Shown: one piece after another, positions 12,874 to 21,175 of the stretch
Position numbering within the stretch: position 1 is the stretch's first letter
Layout: each line of letters begins with the position of its first letter
Source: an uncultured Steroidobacter sp.
GTDB lineage: Bacteria > Pseudomonadota > Gammaproteobacteria > Steroidobacterales > Steroidobacteraceae
Direction of reading: 5' to 3'
NCBI GenBank assembly: GCA_937864115.1
Contig: CALMII010000017.1
Span: forward strand, 1-64,000
Length of the DNA: 64,000 nt
Notes under the pieces: model-generated
Databases searched by the model: none
The model's input: the letters and a program-made list of their open reading frames with translations, nothing else
What the model was told of the DNA's origin: nothing
Position numbers and translations under genes: made by a program

Positions 12874-13092
12874 ATGGCCAAAGAGGATGCAATTCAGATG
12901 GAAGGTCGTGTCGTCGACACGCTTCCGAACACCACTTTCCGGGTGCAGCTCACCAATGGCCACACGGTGACGGCGCATATCTCGGGAAAGATGCGCAAGA
13001 ACTACATCCGCATCCTCACCGGCGACCAGGTCACTGTCGAGCTGACGCCTTACGATCTCACCAAGGGACGTATCGTCTACCGCGGACGCTGA
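12874..13092 (+). CDS. infA: Translation initiation factor IF-1
   Basis: A 72-residue single OB-fold protein, full length and nearly canonical ([60 protein letters not shown]). IF-1 binds the 30S A site during initiation. It stands 135 bases after aat, with its own strong terminator. Confidence 0.98.
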   Translation: MAKEDAIQMEGRVVDTLPNTTFRVQLTNGHTVTAHISGKMRKNYIRILTGDQVTVELTPYDLTKGRIVYRGR

Positions 13093-13110
13093 AACGCGAC
13101 GAACATGATG

Positions 13111-13137
13111 AAAAAGGCCGGCAATGCCGGCCTTTTT
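13111..13137 (+). terminator. Rho-independent terminator after infA
   Basis: AAAAAGGCCGGCAATGCCGG plus CCTTTTT: an 8-bp perfect GC stem GGCCGGCA/TGCCGGCC with flanking A and T runs, so it can act in both directions. Together with the repeats to its right it separates infA from the convergent clpA. Confidence 0.9.
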
Positions 13138-13148
13138 CTTTATCTTGT

Positions 13149-13224
13149 GTAGGTCAGGCTTTCCCATGGGATTCCCTTCGGTCACAGCCTGACTTCCGGA
13201 AAGCCGGCTGAAGCCGGCCCCACA
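13149..13224. repeat. REP-like pair: type A with long loop, then type B
   Basis: The first unit (13149-13193) has the A stem GTAGGTCAGGCT...AGCCTGAC but a long centre containing CCCATGGGATTCCCTTCGGT. The second (13200-13224) is an ordinary short B unit (AGCCGGCTGAAGCCGGCCCC). The pair lies between infA and the 3' end of clpA. Confidence 0.8.
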
Positions 13225-13240
13225 GCAAGACAAGAGAGGA

Positions 13241-15517
13241 TCAGCTGCCTTCCAGCAGCGGCTGCTCGCTGTCCGCCCGCACTTCGACCTTCAGCTTGTC
13301 GTCTGCGCCTACGGTCACGAAGGCATGGCCGCCGTTGGCAAGCTTGCCGAACAGCAGTTCCTCGGCGAGCGGGCGCTTGATGCTTTCCTGGAGCACGCGC
13401 GCCATGGGCCGCGCACCCATCTTCACGTCATAGCCATTGCGGGTCAGCCATTCGCGCGCCGAATCGTCGACATGGAGCTGCACGCCCTTCTGTTCCAGCT
13501 GGGCTTCGACTTCGACCAGCAGCTTGTCGACGACGCGCTGGATGGTGCGCGGATCGAGCGCGCTGAACTGGATGACGGCATCGAGACGGTTGCGGAACTC
13601 CGGCGAGAACATGCGGCGGATCGCCTCCATGCCGTCGGTGGTGTGATCCTGCTGCGTGAAGCCGATCGAAGGCCGGTTCATTTCGAACGCGCCGGCGTTG
13701 GTCGTCATCACGATCACGACGTGGCGGAAATCCGCCTTGCGGCCGTTGTTGTCCGTGAGCGTGCCGTGGTCCATCACCTGCAGCAGCAGGTTGAACACGT
13801 CCGGATGCGCCTTCTCGATTTCATCCAGCAGCAGCACCGAATGCGGATGCTTGTTGATGGCTTCGGTGAGCAGGCCGCCCTGGTCGAAACCGACGTAGCC
13901 CGGCGGTGCGCCGATCAGCCGCGACACGGTGTGACGCTCCATGTATTCGGACATGTCGAAGCGGATCAGTTCGACACCGAGCGCAATGGCGAGCTGCCGC
14001 GTGACCTCGGTCTTGCCGACGCCCGTCGGCCCTGCGAACAGGAACGAACCGACCGGCTTGCGCTGGTCGCCCAGACCCGAGCGCGACATCTTGATCGACG
14101 CAGCCAACGTGTCGATCGCCGGATCCTGGCCATAGATGACCAGCTTCAGGTTGCGCTCCAGATTGCGCAGCACGTCGCGATCGGATTTCGACACGTTCTT
14201 GGCGGGAATCCGCGCGATGCGGGCGACGACGTCTTCGATCATCTGCGTCGTCACCGTGGTTTCACGTTCGCCTTCCGGCTTCAGGCGCAGGCGCGCACCG
14301 GCTTCGTCGATGACGTCGATGGCCTTGTCGGGCAACTGGCGATCGTTGATGTGACGCGCCGCGAGTTCGGCGGCTGCGATGAGCGCGTCATCGGCATATT
14401 GCACGCCGTGATGCTCCTCGAAGCGCGAGCGCAGGCCGCGCAGGATCTCGATGGTCTCGGTCACCGACGGCTCGACGATGTCGATCTTCTGGAAACGGCG
14501 CGCCAGCGCGTGATCCTTCTCGAAGATGCCACGGTACTCGGCATAGGTGGTCGAACCGATGCAGCGCAGTTCGCCGTTGGCGAGCGCCGGCTTGATCAGG
14601 TTGGAGGCGTCCATCACGCCGCCGGAAGCCGCGCCGGCGCCGATGACGGTGTGGATCTCGTCGATGAACAGGATCGAGCCCGGCGTTTTCTTCAGCTCCG
14701 CGAGCACGCTTTTCAGGCGCTTCTCGAAATCGCCGCGGTACTTGGTGCCGGCGATGAGCGAGCCCATGTCGAGCGAAAACACCGTGCAGTCGGCCAGCAC
14801 GTCGGGAACCTTCTCTTCCACGATCAGGCGGGCGAGACCTTCGACGATGGCCGTCTTGCCGACGCCGGCTTCGCCGACATACAGCGGATTGTTCTTGCGA
14901 CGGCGGCACAGGATCTCGATGGTGCGTTCGATCTCGACCCGACGGCCGATGAGCGGATCGATGCGGCCTTCCTGCGCCAGCTTGTTCAGATTGGTCGCGT
15001 ACTTTTCCAGGGCCGTGCCGCCCTCGCCTTCACGCTCGGTTTCGGCCGCGGCCACCGACTCGTCCTTCTCCGGGCGATCCTCGGCGATCTTCGACAGGCC
15101 GTGCGCGATGTAGTTGACGACGTCCAGGCGCGCCACATCCTGCATCGACAGCAGGTAGGCCGCGTGCGAGTGCTTCTCGCTGAAGATCGCGACCAGCACG
15201 TTGGCGGTGGTCACTTCCTTCTTGCCGCTCGACTGCACATGGAACACGGCCCGCTGCAGCACGCGCTGGAAGCCGAGCGTCGGCTGGACTTCGCGGTCGT
15301 CGTCTTCCTTCAGTCGGGGCGTGGTCTGGTCGATGAATTCCTTCAGATCCTTGCGCAGCCGCACGACGTCGGCGCCGCAGGCACGGAGGATTTCGCGGAC
15401 CTTGGTGGTATCGACGATGGCGAGCAGCAGATGCTCGACGGTCATGAATTCATGACGCGCTTCGCGGGCTGCCTGGAAGGCCTCGTTGAGACAGATTTCA
15501 AGTTCGCTGCTTAACAC
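13241..15517 (-). CDS. clpA: ATP-dependent Clp protease ATP-binding subunit ClpA
   Basis: A 758-residue AAA+ unfoldase that feeds substrates to ClpP. The N-domain (residues 1-145) binds ClpS (LEICLNEAFQAAREARHEFM, TVEHLLLAI). D1 has Walker A GEAGVGKTAIVEGLA and D2 has GPTGVGKTEVTRQLA, with LLLDEIEKAHPDVF as the D2 Walker B. The length is the usual one for ClpA. The start is a GTG at 15517 that matches the conserved N-terminus (MLSSELE). It is nine bases downstream of clpS, forming a two-gene operon. Confidence 0.97.
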   Translation of the reverse strand: MLSSELEICLNEAFQAAREARHEFMTVEHLLLAIVDTTKVREILRACGADVVRLRKDLKEFIDQTTPRLKEDDDREVQPTLGFQRVLQRAVFHVQSSGKKEVTTANVLVAIFSEKHSHAAYLLSMQDVARLDVVNYIAHGLSKIAEDRPEKDESVAAAETEREGEGGTALEKYATNLNKLAQEGRIDPLIGRRVEIERTIEILCRRRKNNPLYVGEAGVGKTAIVEGLARLIVEEKVPDVLADCTVFSLDMGSLIAGTKYRGDFEKRLKSVLAELKKTPGSILFIDEIHTVIGAGAASGGVMDASNLIKPALANGELRCIGSTTYAEYRGIFEKDHALARRFQKIDIVEPSVTETIEILRGLRSRFEEHHGVQYADDALIAAAELAARHINDRQLPDKAIDVIDEAGARLRLKPEGERETTVTTQMIEDVVARIARIPAKNVSKSDRDVLRNLERNLKLVIYGQDPAIDTLAASIKMSRSGLGDQRKPVGSFLFAGPTGVGKTEVTRQLAIALGVELIRFDMSEYMERHTVSRLIGAPPGYVGFDQGGLLTEAINKHPHSVLLLDEIEKAHPDVFNLLLQVMDHGTLTDNNGRKADFRHVVIVMTTNAGAFEMNRPSIGFTQQDHTTDGMEAIRRMFSPEFRNRLDAVIQFSALDPRTIQRVVDKLLVEVEAQLEQKGVQLHVDDSAREWLTRNGYDVKMGARPMARVLQESIKRPLAEELLFGKLANGGHAFVTVGADDKLKVEVRADSEQPLLEGS

Positions 15518-15526
15518 TTCGGTGTC

Positions 15527-15844
15527 TCAGTTCTCTTCCATCGTGCACAACAACGGATGTTGGTGCTGCTGGGAATACGTAGTGACCTGTGCCACCTTCG
15601 TTTCGGCGATCTCGAAGGTGAACACTCCGCAAACGCCCTTGCCGCGCGTGTGCACTTCGAGCATCACGCGGGTGGCCGTGGTGCGATCCATGCCGAAGAA
15701 ACTCTCGAGCACGTCGACGACGAACTCCATCGGCGTGTAGTCGTCATTCAGCAGAATGACCCGGAACAGCGGCGGTCGCTTGAGGCGCGGCTCGGCCTCT
15801 TCAGTGACCAGACCACGTTCATGCTGTGTACCTTCGTCCGCCAT
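15527..15844 (-). CDS. clpS: ATP-dependent Clp protease adaptor ClpS
   Basis: A 105-residue adaptor that recognises N-degrons and docks on the ClpA N-domain. Motifs: PPLFRVILLNDDYTPMEFVV (the NDDYT segment forms part of the N-end-rule pocket), VHTRGKGVCGVFTFEIAETK and the C-terminal HPLLCTMEE. The start is the ATG at 15844. It is the first gene of clpS-clpA; aat on the other side of infA makes the substrates this adaptor reads. Confidence 0.97.
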   Translation of the reverse strand: MADEGTQHERGLVTEEAEPRLKRPPLFRVILLNDDYTPMEFVVDVLESFFGMDRTTATRVMLEVHTRGKGVCGVFTFEIAETKVAQVTTYSQQHQHPLLCTMEEN

Positions 15845-16331
15845 CGTCGCCGCAGTGACTGGAATGTTCGTTGCCGAAAATCGGTTCCGACTCTTTATAG
15901 GGGGGAACGTGGGACATTACAAGGCAGCAGCCCGCGCAACTAAGTTACGGTTCCTGCAAGCGAAAAGCGCTCGCGAAGCGACGACGATCGGCGTGGATCT
16001 CTTCCCTGTGGGGCCGGCTTCAGCCGGCTTCCTGGCTGAGGTGCCAGGCTGTGACCGAAGGGAATCCCACGGGGAAGCCTGACCTAACAAAAGCTGGCCC
16101 ACCGACGAGGCGACATCGCCCGCGACGCACCATGAAACCGACACGAACGCCCGCTAGTCTTGCCGGCCGCTGCGCGCGGTGACGCCAAACACATACGGTC
16201 CGCAAAGCGTTTTCATCAATGGGAACAATCTCTTGTGACTCCCCAGTGCGACTCCGTATGATGGCGCGCCATTGCGGCGTGACACACGCGGCCATGATTA
16301 CAACGACGCCGGAACGACGATCGATACCCGA
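15845..16331. other. Intergenic region between divergent clpS and gspC
   Basis: About 490 bases. It holds the REP-like pair at 16008-16087 and the presumed promoters of clpS and gspC, which I cannot place from consensus. The stretch 15890-15950 is AT-richer than its surroundings. Short open frames on both strands show no recognisable product. Confidence 0.5.
16008..16087. repeat. REP-like pair: type B short loop, then type A long loop
   Basis: GTGGGGCCGGCTTCAGCCGG at 16008-16029, then an A stem with the long centre TGTGACCGAAGGGAATCCCA at 16043-16087. The long centre is almost the reverse complement of the one at 13149-13193, which shows that the same loop module recurs. Confidence 0.8.
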
Positions 16332-17306
16332 ATGCCGATTTCATCCAGCCTGCGCGCCCTCGAACAACTGACGCCACAGCAATTGCTGGATCGGGCGTCG
16401 CGCACGCTGCCACAGATACTGACCGTCCTCCTCGTCGTCGCCATCGCGTGGCAGCTCGTGCAGCTCACCTGGATGCTGCTCGACCGCCAGGAGCCGGTCG
16501 CGATTCCATTGCCTGCGCCGGCCGTCGGCACGGCCGCTGTCGCAGCACGCGGCAACGATGTTCAGAAAATCGCCGACGCCAGTCTCTTCGGACAGGAAGA
16601 AGCGGCGGCGCCGGTGGACCCCGCGAGCGCCGCGCCCACCCAGATGAATCTGGTGCTCTCGGCCGTCTTCGCCACCAACGATCCGGCGAAGGGACTGGCG
16701 ATCATCGGCGAGTCGGCCGCGGCGGCGAATGTGTTTTCGGTCGGCGAAGCGGTGCGGCCCGGCACCAAGCTGCACGCCGTGTATCCGGATCGCGTCATTC
16801 TGGATCGCGGCGGCAACCTGGAAGCGCTGGCGCTGCCCACGCAGAGCCTGGCCGGCCTGCAGATGTCGCGGCCTGCGACGCCGCCGCGTGCCCAGTCGCA
16901 ATTCCAGGAGAACCTGCGGCGCGTCGCCGAGTCCAATCCCGGCGCCTTCGCCGAGGTCGTGCGGCCGCAACCGGTCTTCGCGAACGGCGTGCAGCGCGGC
17001 TATCGCGTGTATCCGGGCCGCAATCGCCAGCAGTTCGCCCGCCTCGGCCTGCAGCCCGGCGACCTGGTGCTGGCCATCAACGGCACCGCGCTCGATGATC
17101 CGCAGCGCGGCATGGAAATCTTCAACACCATGGGATCGTCCGATCGCGTCACAGTCACCGTGGAGCGCAACGGGCAATCTCAGGACCTGAGCCTGAACAC
17201 GGCGCAGATGATGTTGCCGGACGCAGCGGCACCGCAGGCCGCACCGACGAATCGCGGCATACCGCCACCGCCGATCAACCAGAACGGCGGACCGGAATCA
17301 CAATGA
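16332..17306 (+). CDS. gspC: Type II secretion system protein GspC
   Basis: A 324-residue bitopic inner membrane protein that links the inner membrane platform to the GspD secretin. A short cytoplasmic tail is followed by one membrane span near residues 29-48 (ILTVLLVVAIAWQLVQL). The homology region lies near 110-175 (LVLSAVFATNDPAKGLAIIG, FSVGEAVRPGTKLHAVYPD), and a PDZ domain near 215-295 (GYRVYPGRNRQQFARLGLQP, GDLVLAINGTALDDP). I use the ATG at 16332; an in-frame TTG at 16272 would only extend the basic tail. It begins a gspC-D-E-F operon. Confidence 0.92.
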   Translation: MPISSSLRALEQLTPQQLLDRASRTLPQILTVLLVVAIAWQLVQLTWMLLDRQEPVAIPLPAPAVGTAAVAARGNDVQKIADASLFGQEEAAAPVDPASAAPTQMNLVLSAVFATNDPAKGLAIIGESAAAANVFSVGEAVRPGTKLHAVYPDRVILDRGGNLEALALPTQSLAGLQMSRPATPPRAQSQFQENLRRVAESNPGAFAEVVRPQPVFANGVQRGYRVYPGRNRQQFARLGLQPGDLVLAINGTALDDPQRGMEIFNTMGSSDRVTVTVERNGQSQDLSLNTAQMMLPDAAAPQAAPTNRGIPPPPINQNGGPESQ

Positions 17307-17334
17307 GCGCAGCAGTGACCAGCAAGGACTGTGC

Positions 17335-19482
17335 ATGACGAGAGCAATGACAAGACCGCCGCGGGACACGTCGCGCGCGACCCGCAAGGCCGGCCCGCTG
17401 CTGTGCGCGATCGCCATGACCCTGACGTGGTCGTCGGCGCAGACGCAGCAGCAGGCGCAGACCATCACGCCGAACTTCAAGGATGCCGATCTCGCGCTGG
17501 TCGTTCAGGCCGTGCAGTCCATCACGGGCAAGACCTTCATCATCGACCCGCGCGTGCGCGCGCAGGTCACGATTCTTTCGTCCACGCCCATGAGCGCCGA
17601 CGCGTTCTACGACGCATTCCTGTCCGTGCTGCAGGTGCATGACTTCGTGGCCGTGCCGTCCGGCAATGTCGTGAAGATCGTGCCGGCCCAGAACTCGCGC
17701 TGGATGCCGGGCAACGATCTGCCGAACCAGGTCAGCCCGTCGTCGGACGAAATCGTGACCCAGGTCATCCAGGTCAAGAACATCAACGCGGCGAACCTGG
17801 TGCCGGCGCTGCGGCCCCTGCTGCCGCAGGGCGCGCACTTCGTGGCGCACCAGAGTTCCAACACGCTGATCATTTCCGACCGCGCCGCGAACGTGAACCG
17901 CATGATCCGCATCATCCAGCGCATCGATCAGGCGGGCGACGAGGAAGTCGAGATCATCCGCCTGGAGAACGCGAGCGCCGCCGAGATCGTGCGGGTGGTC
18001 AACACTTTATATACGGCCGCGGGGCCGCAGCAGGAGGGCGGCGTGGCCGCCACCAAGGTCGTGGCCGACGACCGCACCAACAGCGTCCTGCTGTCGGGCG
18101 AAAAGAACCGGCGGCTGCAGCTTCGTGCGCTGATCGCCCACCTCGACACCCCGCTCGAATCCGGCGGCGATACCCAGGTCCGCTATCTGCGTTACGCGGA
18201 TGCGGAACAGCTCGCCGGCAAACTGAAGGAGCAGATCACGGGCATCATGCAGGCGACGCCGGGCGCACCGCCGGTTCCCGGAGGCGGCGGCAGCGGCGCA
18301 GCCGAGAAGGGAATCACGATCTGGTCGGACACGCAGAACAACGCGCTGATCGTGACGGCGCCGCCGAAGATCATGCGTTCGATCATGTCGGTGGTCGACA
18401 AGCTCGACATCCGCCGCCCGCAGGTCCTCATCGAGGCCATCCTGGTCGAAATCTCCACCACGAAGGCCTCGGAACTGGGCGTGAACTGGGCCATCGGCAA
18501 CACCGATTCGGACAGCACGGTGCCGATCGGCACCTGGAACCAGCCGGTCGGCAACGCGAGCATCGGCAGCATCGCCGCAGCGATCGACAATCCTGAACTG
18601 CTCGCCACCACCGGCCTGCCGACGGGTCTGACCCTCGGCGCCGGACGCTTCCTCGACAACGGCACCAACTTCGCCGTGATCCTGCGCGCGCTGCGCGGCG
18701 ACGGCAGCTCGAACATTCTGCAGACGCCGTCGATCACCACGCTCGACAACGAAGAGGCCGAGATCAAGGTGGCGCAGGAAGTGCCGTTCGTCACCGGCCA
18801 GTACAGCAGCACCGGCACCGGCGGCAACAACGGTTCGGTGAACCCGTTCCAGACCATCCAGCGCGAGGAAGTGGGCACGATCCTCAAGATCACGCCGCAG
18901 ATCAACGAAGGCGACGCGGTCACGCTGAAGATCGAACAGGAATCGTCCGATCTCGCTCCCTCGGCCACCGCCTCGTCGGGCGCCGTCGACCTGATCACCA
19001 ACAAGCGCACCATCAATACCAAGGTGATGGTGGAAGACGGCGGCGTCATCGTGCTGGGCGGCCTGATCCGCGATGCCGCCATCGAAAACGAAAGCCGCGT
19101 GCCGGTACTGGGCGCGATCCCGATCATAGGCGAACTGTTCAAGACCCGCTCCGGCAGCAAGGAAAAGCGCAACCTGATGGTCTTCATCCGGCCGACCATC
19201 CTGCGCGACGGCGTGAAGGCGGCCATCGAGACGAACGCGAAGTACAACGTGATGCGCAACCAGCAGTTGCAGCGTCGCGGCGGCAAGGTCAACCTGCTCC
19301 CGGGCGAGCGTCAGCCGCTGCTGCCGCCGATCGAGGAACTCTCGCGTTATGCGGATCCGACGGCGGGAGCGACGCCGCCGGCGGCCGACACCGATGAGAC
19401 GCTGATCCAGCCGCCGGTGCAGACCGCACCTCTACCTGCGCAGCCGGTTCCGGAAACGGCGCCGCCACCGCCCAATCCCTGA
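17335..19482 (+). CDS. gspD: Type II secretion system secretin GspD
   Basis: A 715-residue outer membrane channel subunit. A basic N-terminus and hydrophobic stretch form the signal sequence (residues about 1-40). N0 follows (PNFKDADLALVVQAVQSITG), then N1-N3 domains with the repeated NVxVIPAxx-type segments (ADDRTNSVLLSGEKNR). The secretin core spans about 330-620, with the conserved VPFVTGQ, VGTILKITPQINEGD and GGVIVLGGLIRD motifs. The Pro-rich C-terminus may carry the pilotin-binding S domain. The start is the ATG at 17335 with AAGGAC upstream. It lies 28 bases after gspC. Confidence 0.95.
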   Translation: MTRAMTRPPRDTSRATRKAGPLLCAIAMTLTWSSAQTQQQAQTITPNFKDADLALVVQAVQSITGKTFIIDPRVRAQVTILSSTPMSADAFYDAFLSVLQVHDFVAVPSGNVVKIVPAQNSRWMPGNDLPNQVSPSSDEIVTQVIQVKNINAANLVPALRPLLPQGAHFVAHQSSNTLIISDRAANVNRMIRIIQRIDQAGDEEVEIIRLENASAAEIVRVVNTLYTAAGPQQEGGVAATKVVADDRTNSVLLSGEKNRRLQLRALIAHLDTPLESGGDTQVRYLRYADAEQLAGKLKEQITGIMQATPGAPPVPGGGGSGAAEKGITIWSDTQNNALIVTAPPKIMRSIMSVVDKLDIRRPQVLIEAILVEISTTKASELGVNWAIGNTDSDSTVPIGTWNQPVGNASIGSIAAAIDNPELLATTGLPTGLTLGAGRFLDNGTNFAVILRALRGDGSSNILQTPSITTLDNEEAEIKVAQEVPFVTGQYSSTGTGGNNGSVNPFQTIQREEVGTILKITPQINEGDAVTLKIEQESSDLAPSATASSGAVDLITNKRTINTKVMVEDGGVIVLGGLIRDAAIENESRVPVLGAIPIIGELFKTRSGSKEKRNLMVFIRPTILRDGVKAAIETNAKYNVMRNQQLQRRGGKVNLLPGERQPLLPPIEELSRYADPTAGATPPAADTDETLIQPPVQTAPLPAQPVPETAPPPPNP

Positions 19483-19530
19483 GATCGAGAGGGAGGCGGC
19501 CGAGCCGCTTCCGTCCGCAGGAGATCCGTC

Positions 19531-21060
19531 ATGAGTGCAGACGTCGAATTGTCGCTAGCTGCGGAGCCTGCTGCAGCAGCCCCGAGCGCGCCGGCGACCA
19601 ACAGCGTGCTTTCGTTCGCATTCTGCAAGCGTCATGGCGTGCTGGTGCAGAAGATCGAAGGCGGCGTCGCCGACGCCGTCTATCGCGCCGGCGCACAGCC
19701 GGCGAGCATCGCCGAGGTACGCCGCGTGCTCGGCATTCCGTTGCAGTTGCGGCGCGTCGACAGCGATCAGTTCGACGAACTGCTGCGCAAGCACTACGAA
19801 GGCGGCACCAACACGGCCATGCAGATGGTCGAGGGCTTCGAGGACAACACCGATCTCGCCCACCTGGCGCAGGATCTTCCCGAACCGTCCGACCTGCTGG
19901 AAAGCGACGATCACGCGCCGATCATCAAGCTGATCAACGCCATCCTCACGCAGGCGGTGAAGGACAACGCCTCCGACATCCACATCGAGCCGTTCGAGAA
20001 CCGGCTGGTCGTGCGCTTCCGCGTCGATGGCGTGCTGCGCGAGGCGCTGCAGTCGCGTCGCGCCGTCGCGCCGCTCGTGGTGTCGCGCATCAAGGTCATG
20101 TCGAAGCTCGACATCGCCGAGAAACGCCTGCCGCAGGACGGCCGCATTTCCCTGCGCATCGCCGGCCGCGCCGTCGACGTTCGCGTCTCCACCATTCCTG
20201 CAGGTCACGGCGAACGGGTCGTGCTGCGTCTGCTGGACAAACAGGCGGGACGGCTGGAACTGAATTCGCTGGGCATGGAGCCGCGCACCCAGAAGCTGAT
20301 GGATGAACTCATCCACAAGCCGCACGGCATCCTGCTGGTGACCGGCCCGACCGGCTCCGGCAAAACGACGACGCTGTATTCCGCGCTCGAGCGCATCAAC
20401 GACAACACCCGCAACATCATGACGGTCGAGGATCCCATCGAGTACTACATCGATGGGATCGGCCAGACGCAGGTGAATACCAAGGTCGAAATGACCTTCG
20501 CGCGCGGCCTGCGCGCGATTCTCCGGCAGGATCCCGACGTCGTGATGGTCGGCGAAATCCGCGACCTGGAAACCGCCCACATCGCGGTGCAGGCCTCGCT
20601 CACCGGCCACCTCGTGCTCTCGACCCTGCACACCAACACCGCCGTCGGCGCCGTCACGCGACTGCGCGACATGGGCGTCGAGCCCTTCCTGCTCTCATCG
20701 AGCCTGGTGGGCGTGCTGGCACAGCGGCTGGTGCGCGTGCTGAATCCCGACACCAAGGAAGCCTACGAGGCCGGCGAATACGAGCGGCGACTGCTGAACA
20801 TTCCCGAAGGCGCGCCCTCCCCCACGCTCTATCGCCCGGGCGTCGAAACGGCGCAGGGCTTCAAGGGCCGCACCGGCATCTACGAACTCGTCATGATCGA
20901 TGACGCGATGCGCACCATGATTCACGACGGCGCGAGCGAACAGGAAATGGAACGCCACGCCCGCACGCTGACGCCGAGCATCCGCGACGACGGCCGCGCC
21001 AGGATCACCTCGGGCGTCACGACGATCGAGGAAGTGTTGCGCGTAACACGGGAAGACTAA
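19531..21060 (+). CDS. gspE: Type II secretion system ATPase GspE, lacking the zinc tetracysteine motif
   Basis: A 509-residue cytoplasmic ATPase that powers type II secretion. The N1E/N2E region covers residues about 25-150. Walker A GPTGSGKT lies at 272-279, the Asp box MTVEDPIEY at 297-305, Walker B VVMVGEIRD at 337-345 and the His box HLVLSTLHTNTA at 360-371. Most GspE and PilB ATPases carry a C-terminal zinc site of the form LCPxC...CxxC. Here the aligned positions read LNPDT (404-408) and VETAQ (438-442), so all four Cys are replaced while the flanking GFKGRTGIYELV is kept. The rest of the protein looks intact and functional. Confidence 0.95.
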   Translation: MSADVELSLAAEPAAAAPSAPATNSVLSFAFCKRHGVLVQKIEGGVADAVYRAGAQPASIAEVRRVLGIPLQLRRVDSDQFDELLRKHYEGGTNTAMQMVEGFEDNTDLAHLAQDLPEPSDLLESDDHAPIIKLINAILTQAVKDNASDIHIEPFENRLVVRFRVDGVLREALQSRRAVAPLVVSRIKVMSKLDIAEKRLPQDGRISLRIAGRAVDVRVSTIPAGHGERVVLRLLDKQAGRLELNSLGMEPRTQKLMDELIHKPHGILLVTGPTGSGKTTTLYSALERINDNTRNIMTVEDPIEYYIDGIGQTQVNTKVEMTFARGLRAILRQDPDVVMVGEIRDLETAHIAVQASLTGHLVLSTLHTNTAVGAVTRLRDMGVEPFLLSSSLVGVLAQRLVRVLNPDTKEAYEAGEYERRLLNIPEGAPSPTLYRPGVETAQGFKGRTGIYELVMIDDAMRTMIHDGASEQEMERHARTLTPSIRDDGRARITSGVTTIEEVLRVTRED

Positions 21061-21070
21061 GAGTCGGACT

Positions 21071-21161
21071 GAAAGAAATGGCCGCAAAGAGGCACAAAAG
21101 ACTCAGAATGTTCCGGATCCCGAATTTGCGTAACTTGCGCCTTTTTGCGGCTATTTCTTCT
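21071..21161. repeat. Imperfect inverted repeat between gspE and gspF
   Basis: The left arm GAAATGGCCGCAAAGAGGC (21075-21093) pairs with GCCTTTTTGCGGCTATTTC (21139-21157) with two mismatches that are wobble pairs in RNA. The loop holds a smaller inner match. The element sits inside an operon, between two co-directional genes, so it would be transcribed as a long hairpin in the gsp mRNA. Confidence 0.7.
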
Positions 21162-21175
21162 TCCGCTGGTCACTG

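Noticed and set aside
13325..15514. A 729-codon open frame antisense to clpA
   Set aside because: Shadow of clpA; composition is that of a reversed GC-rich gene.
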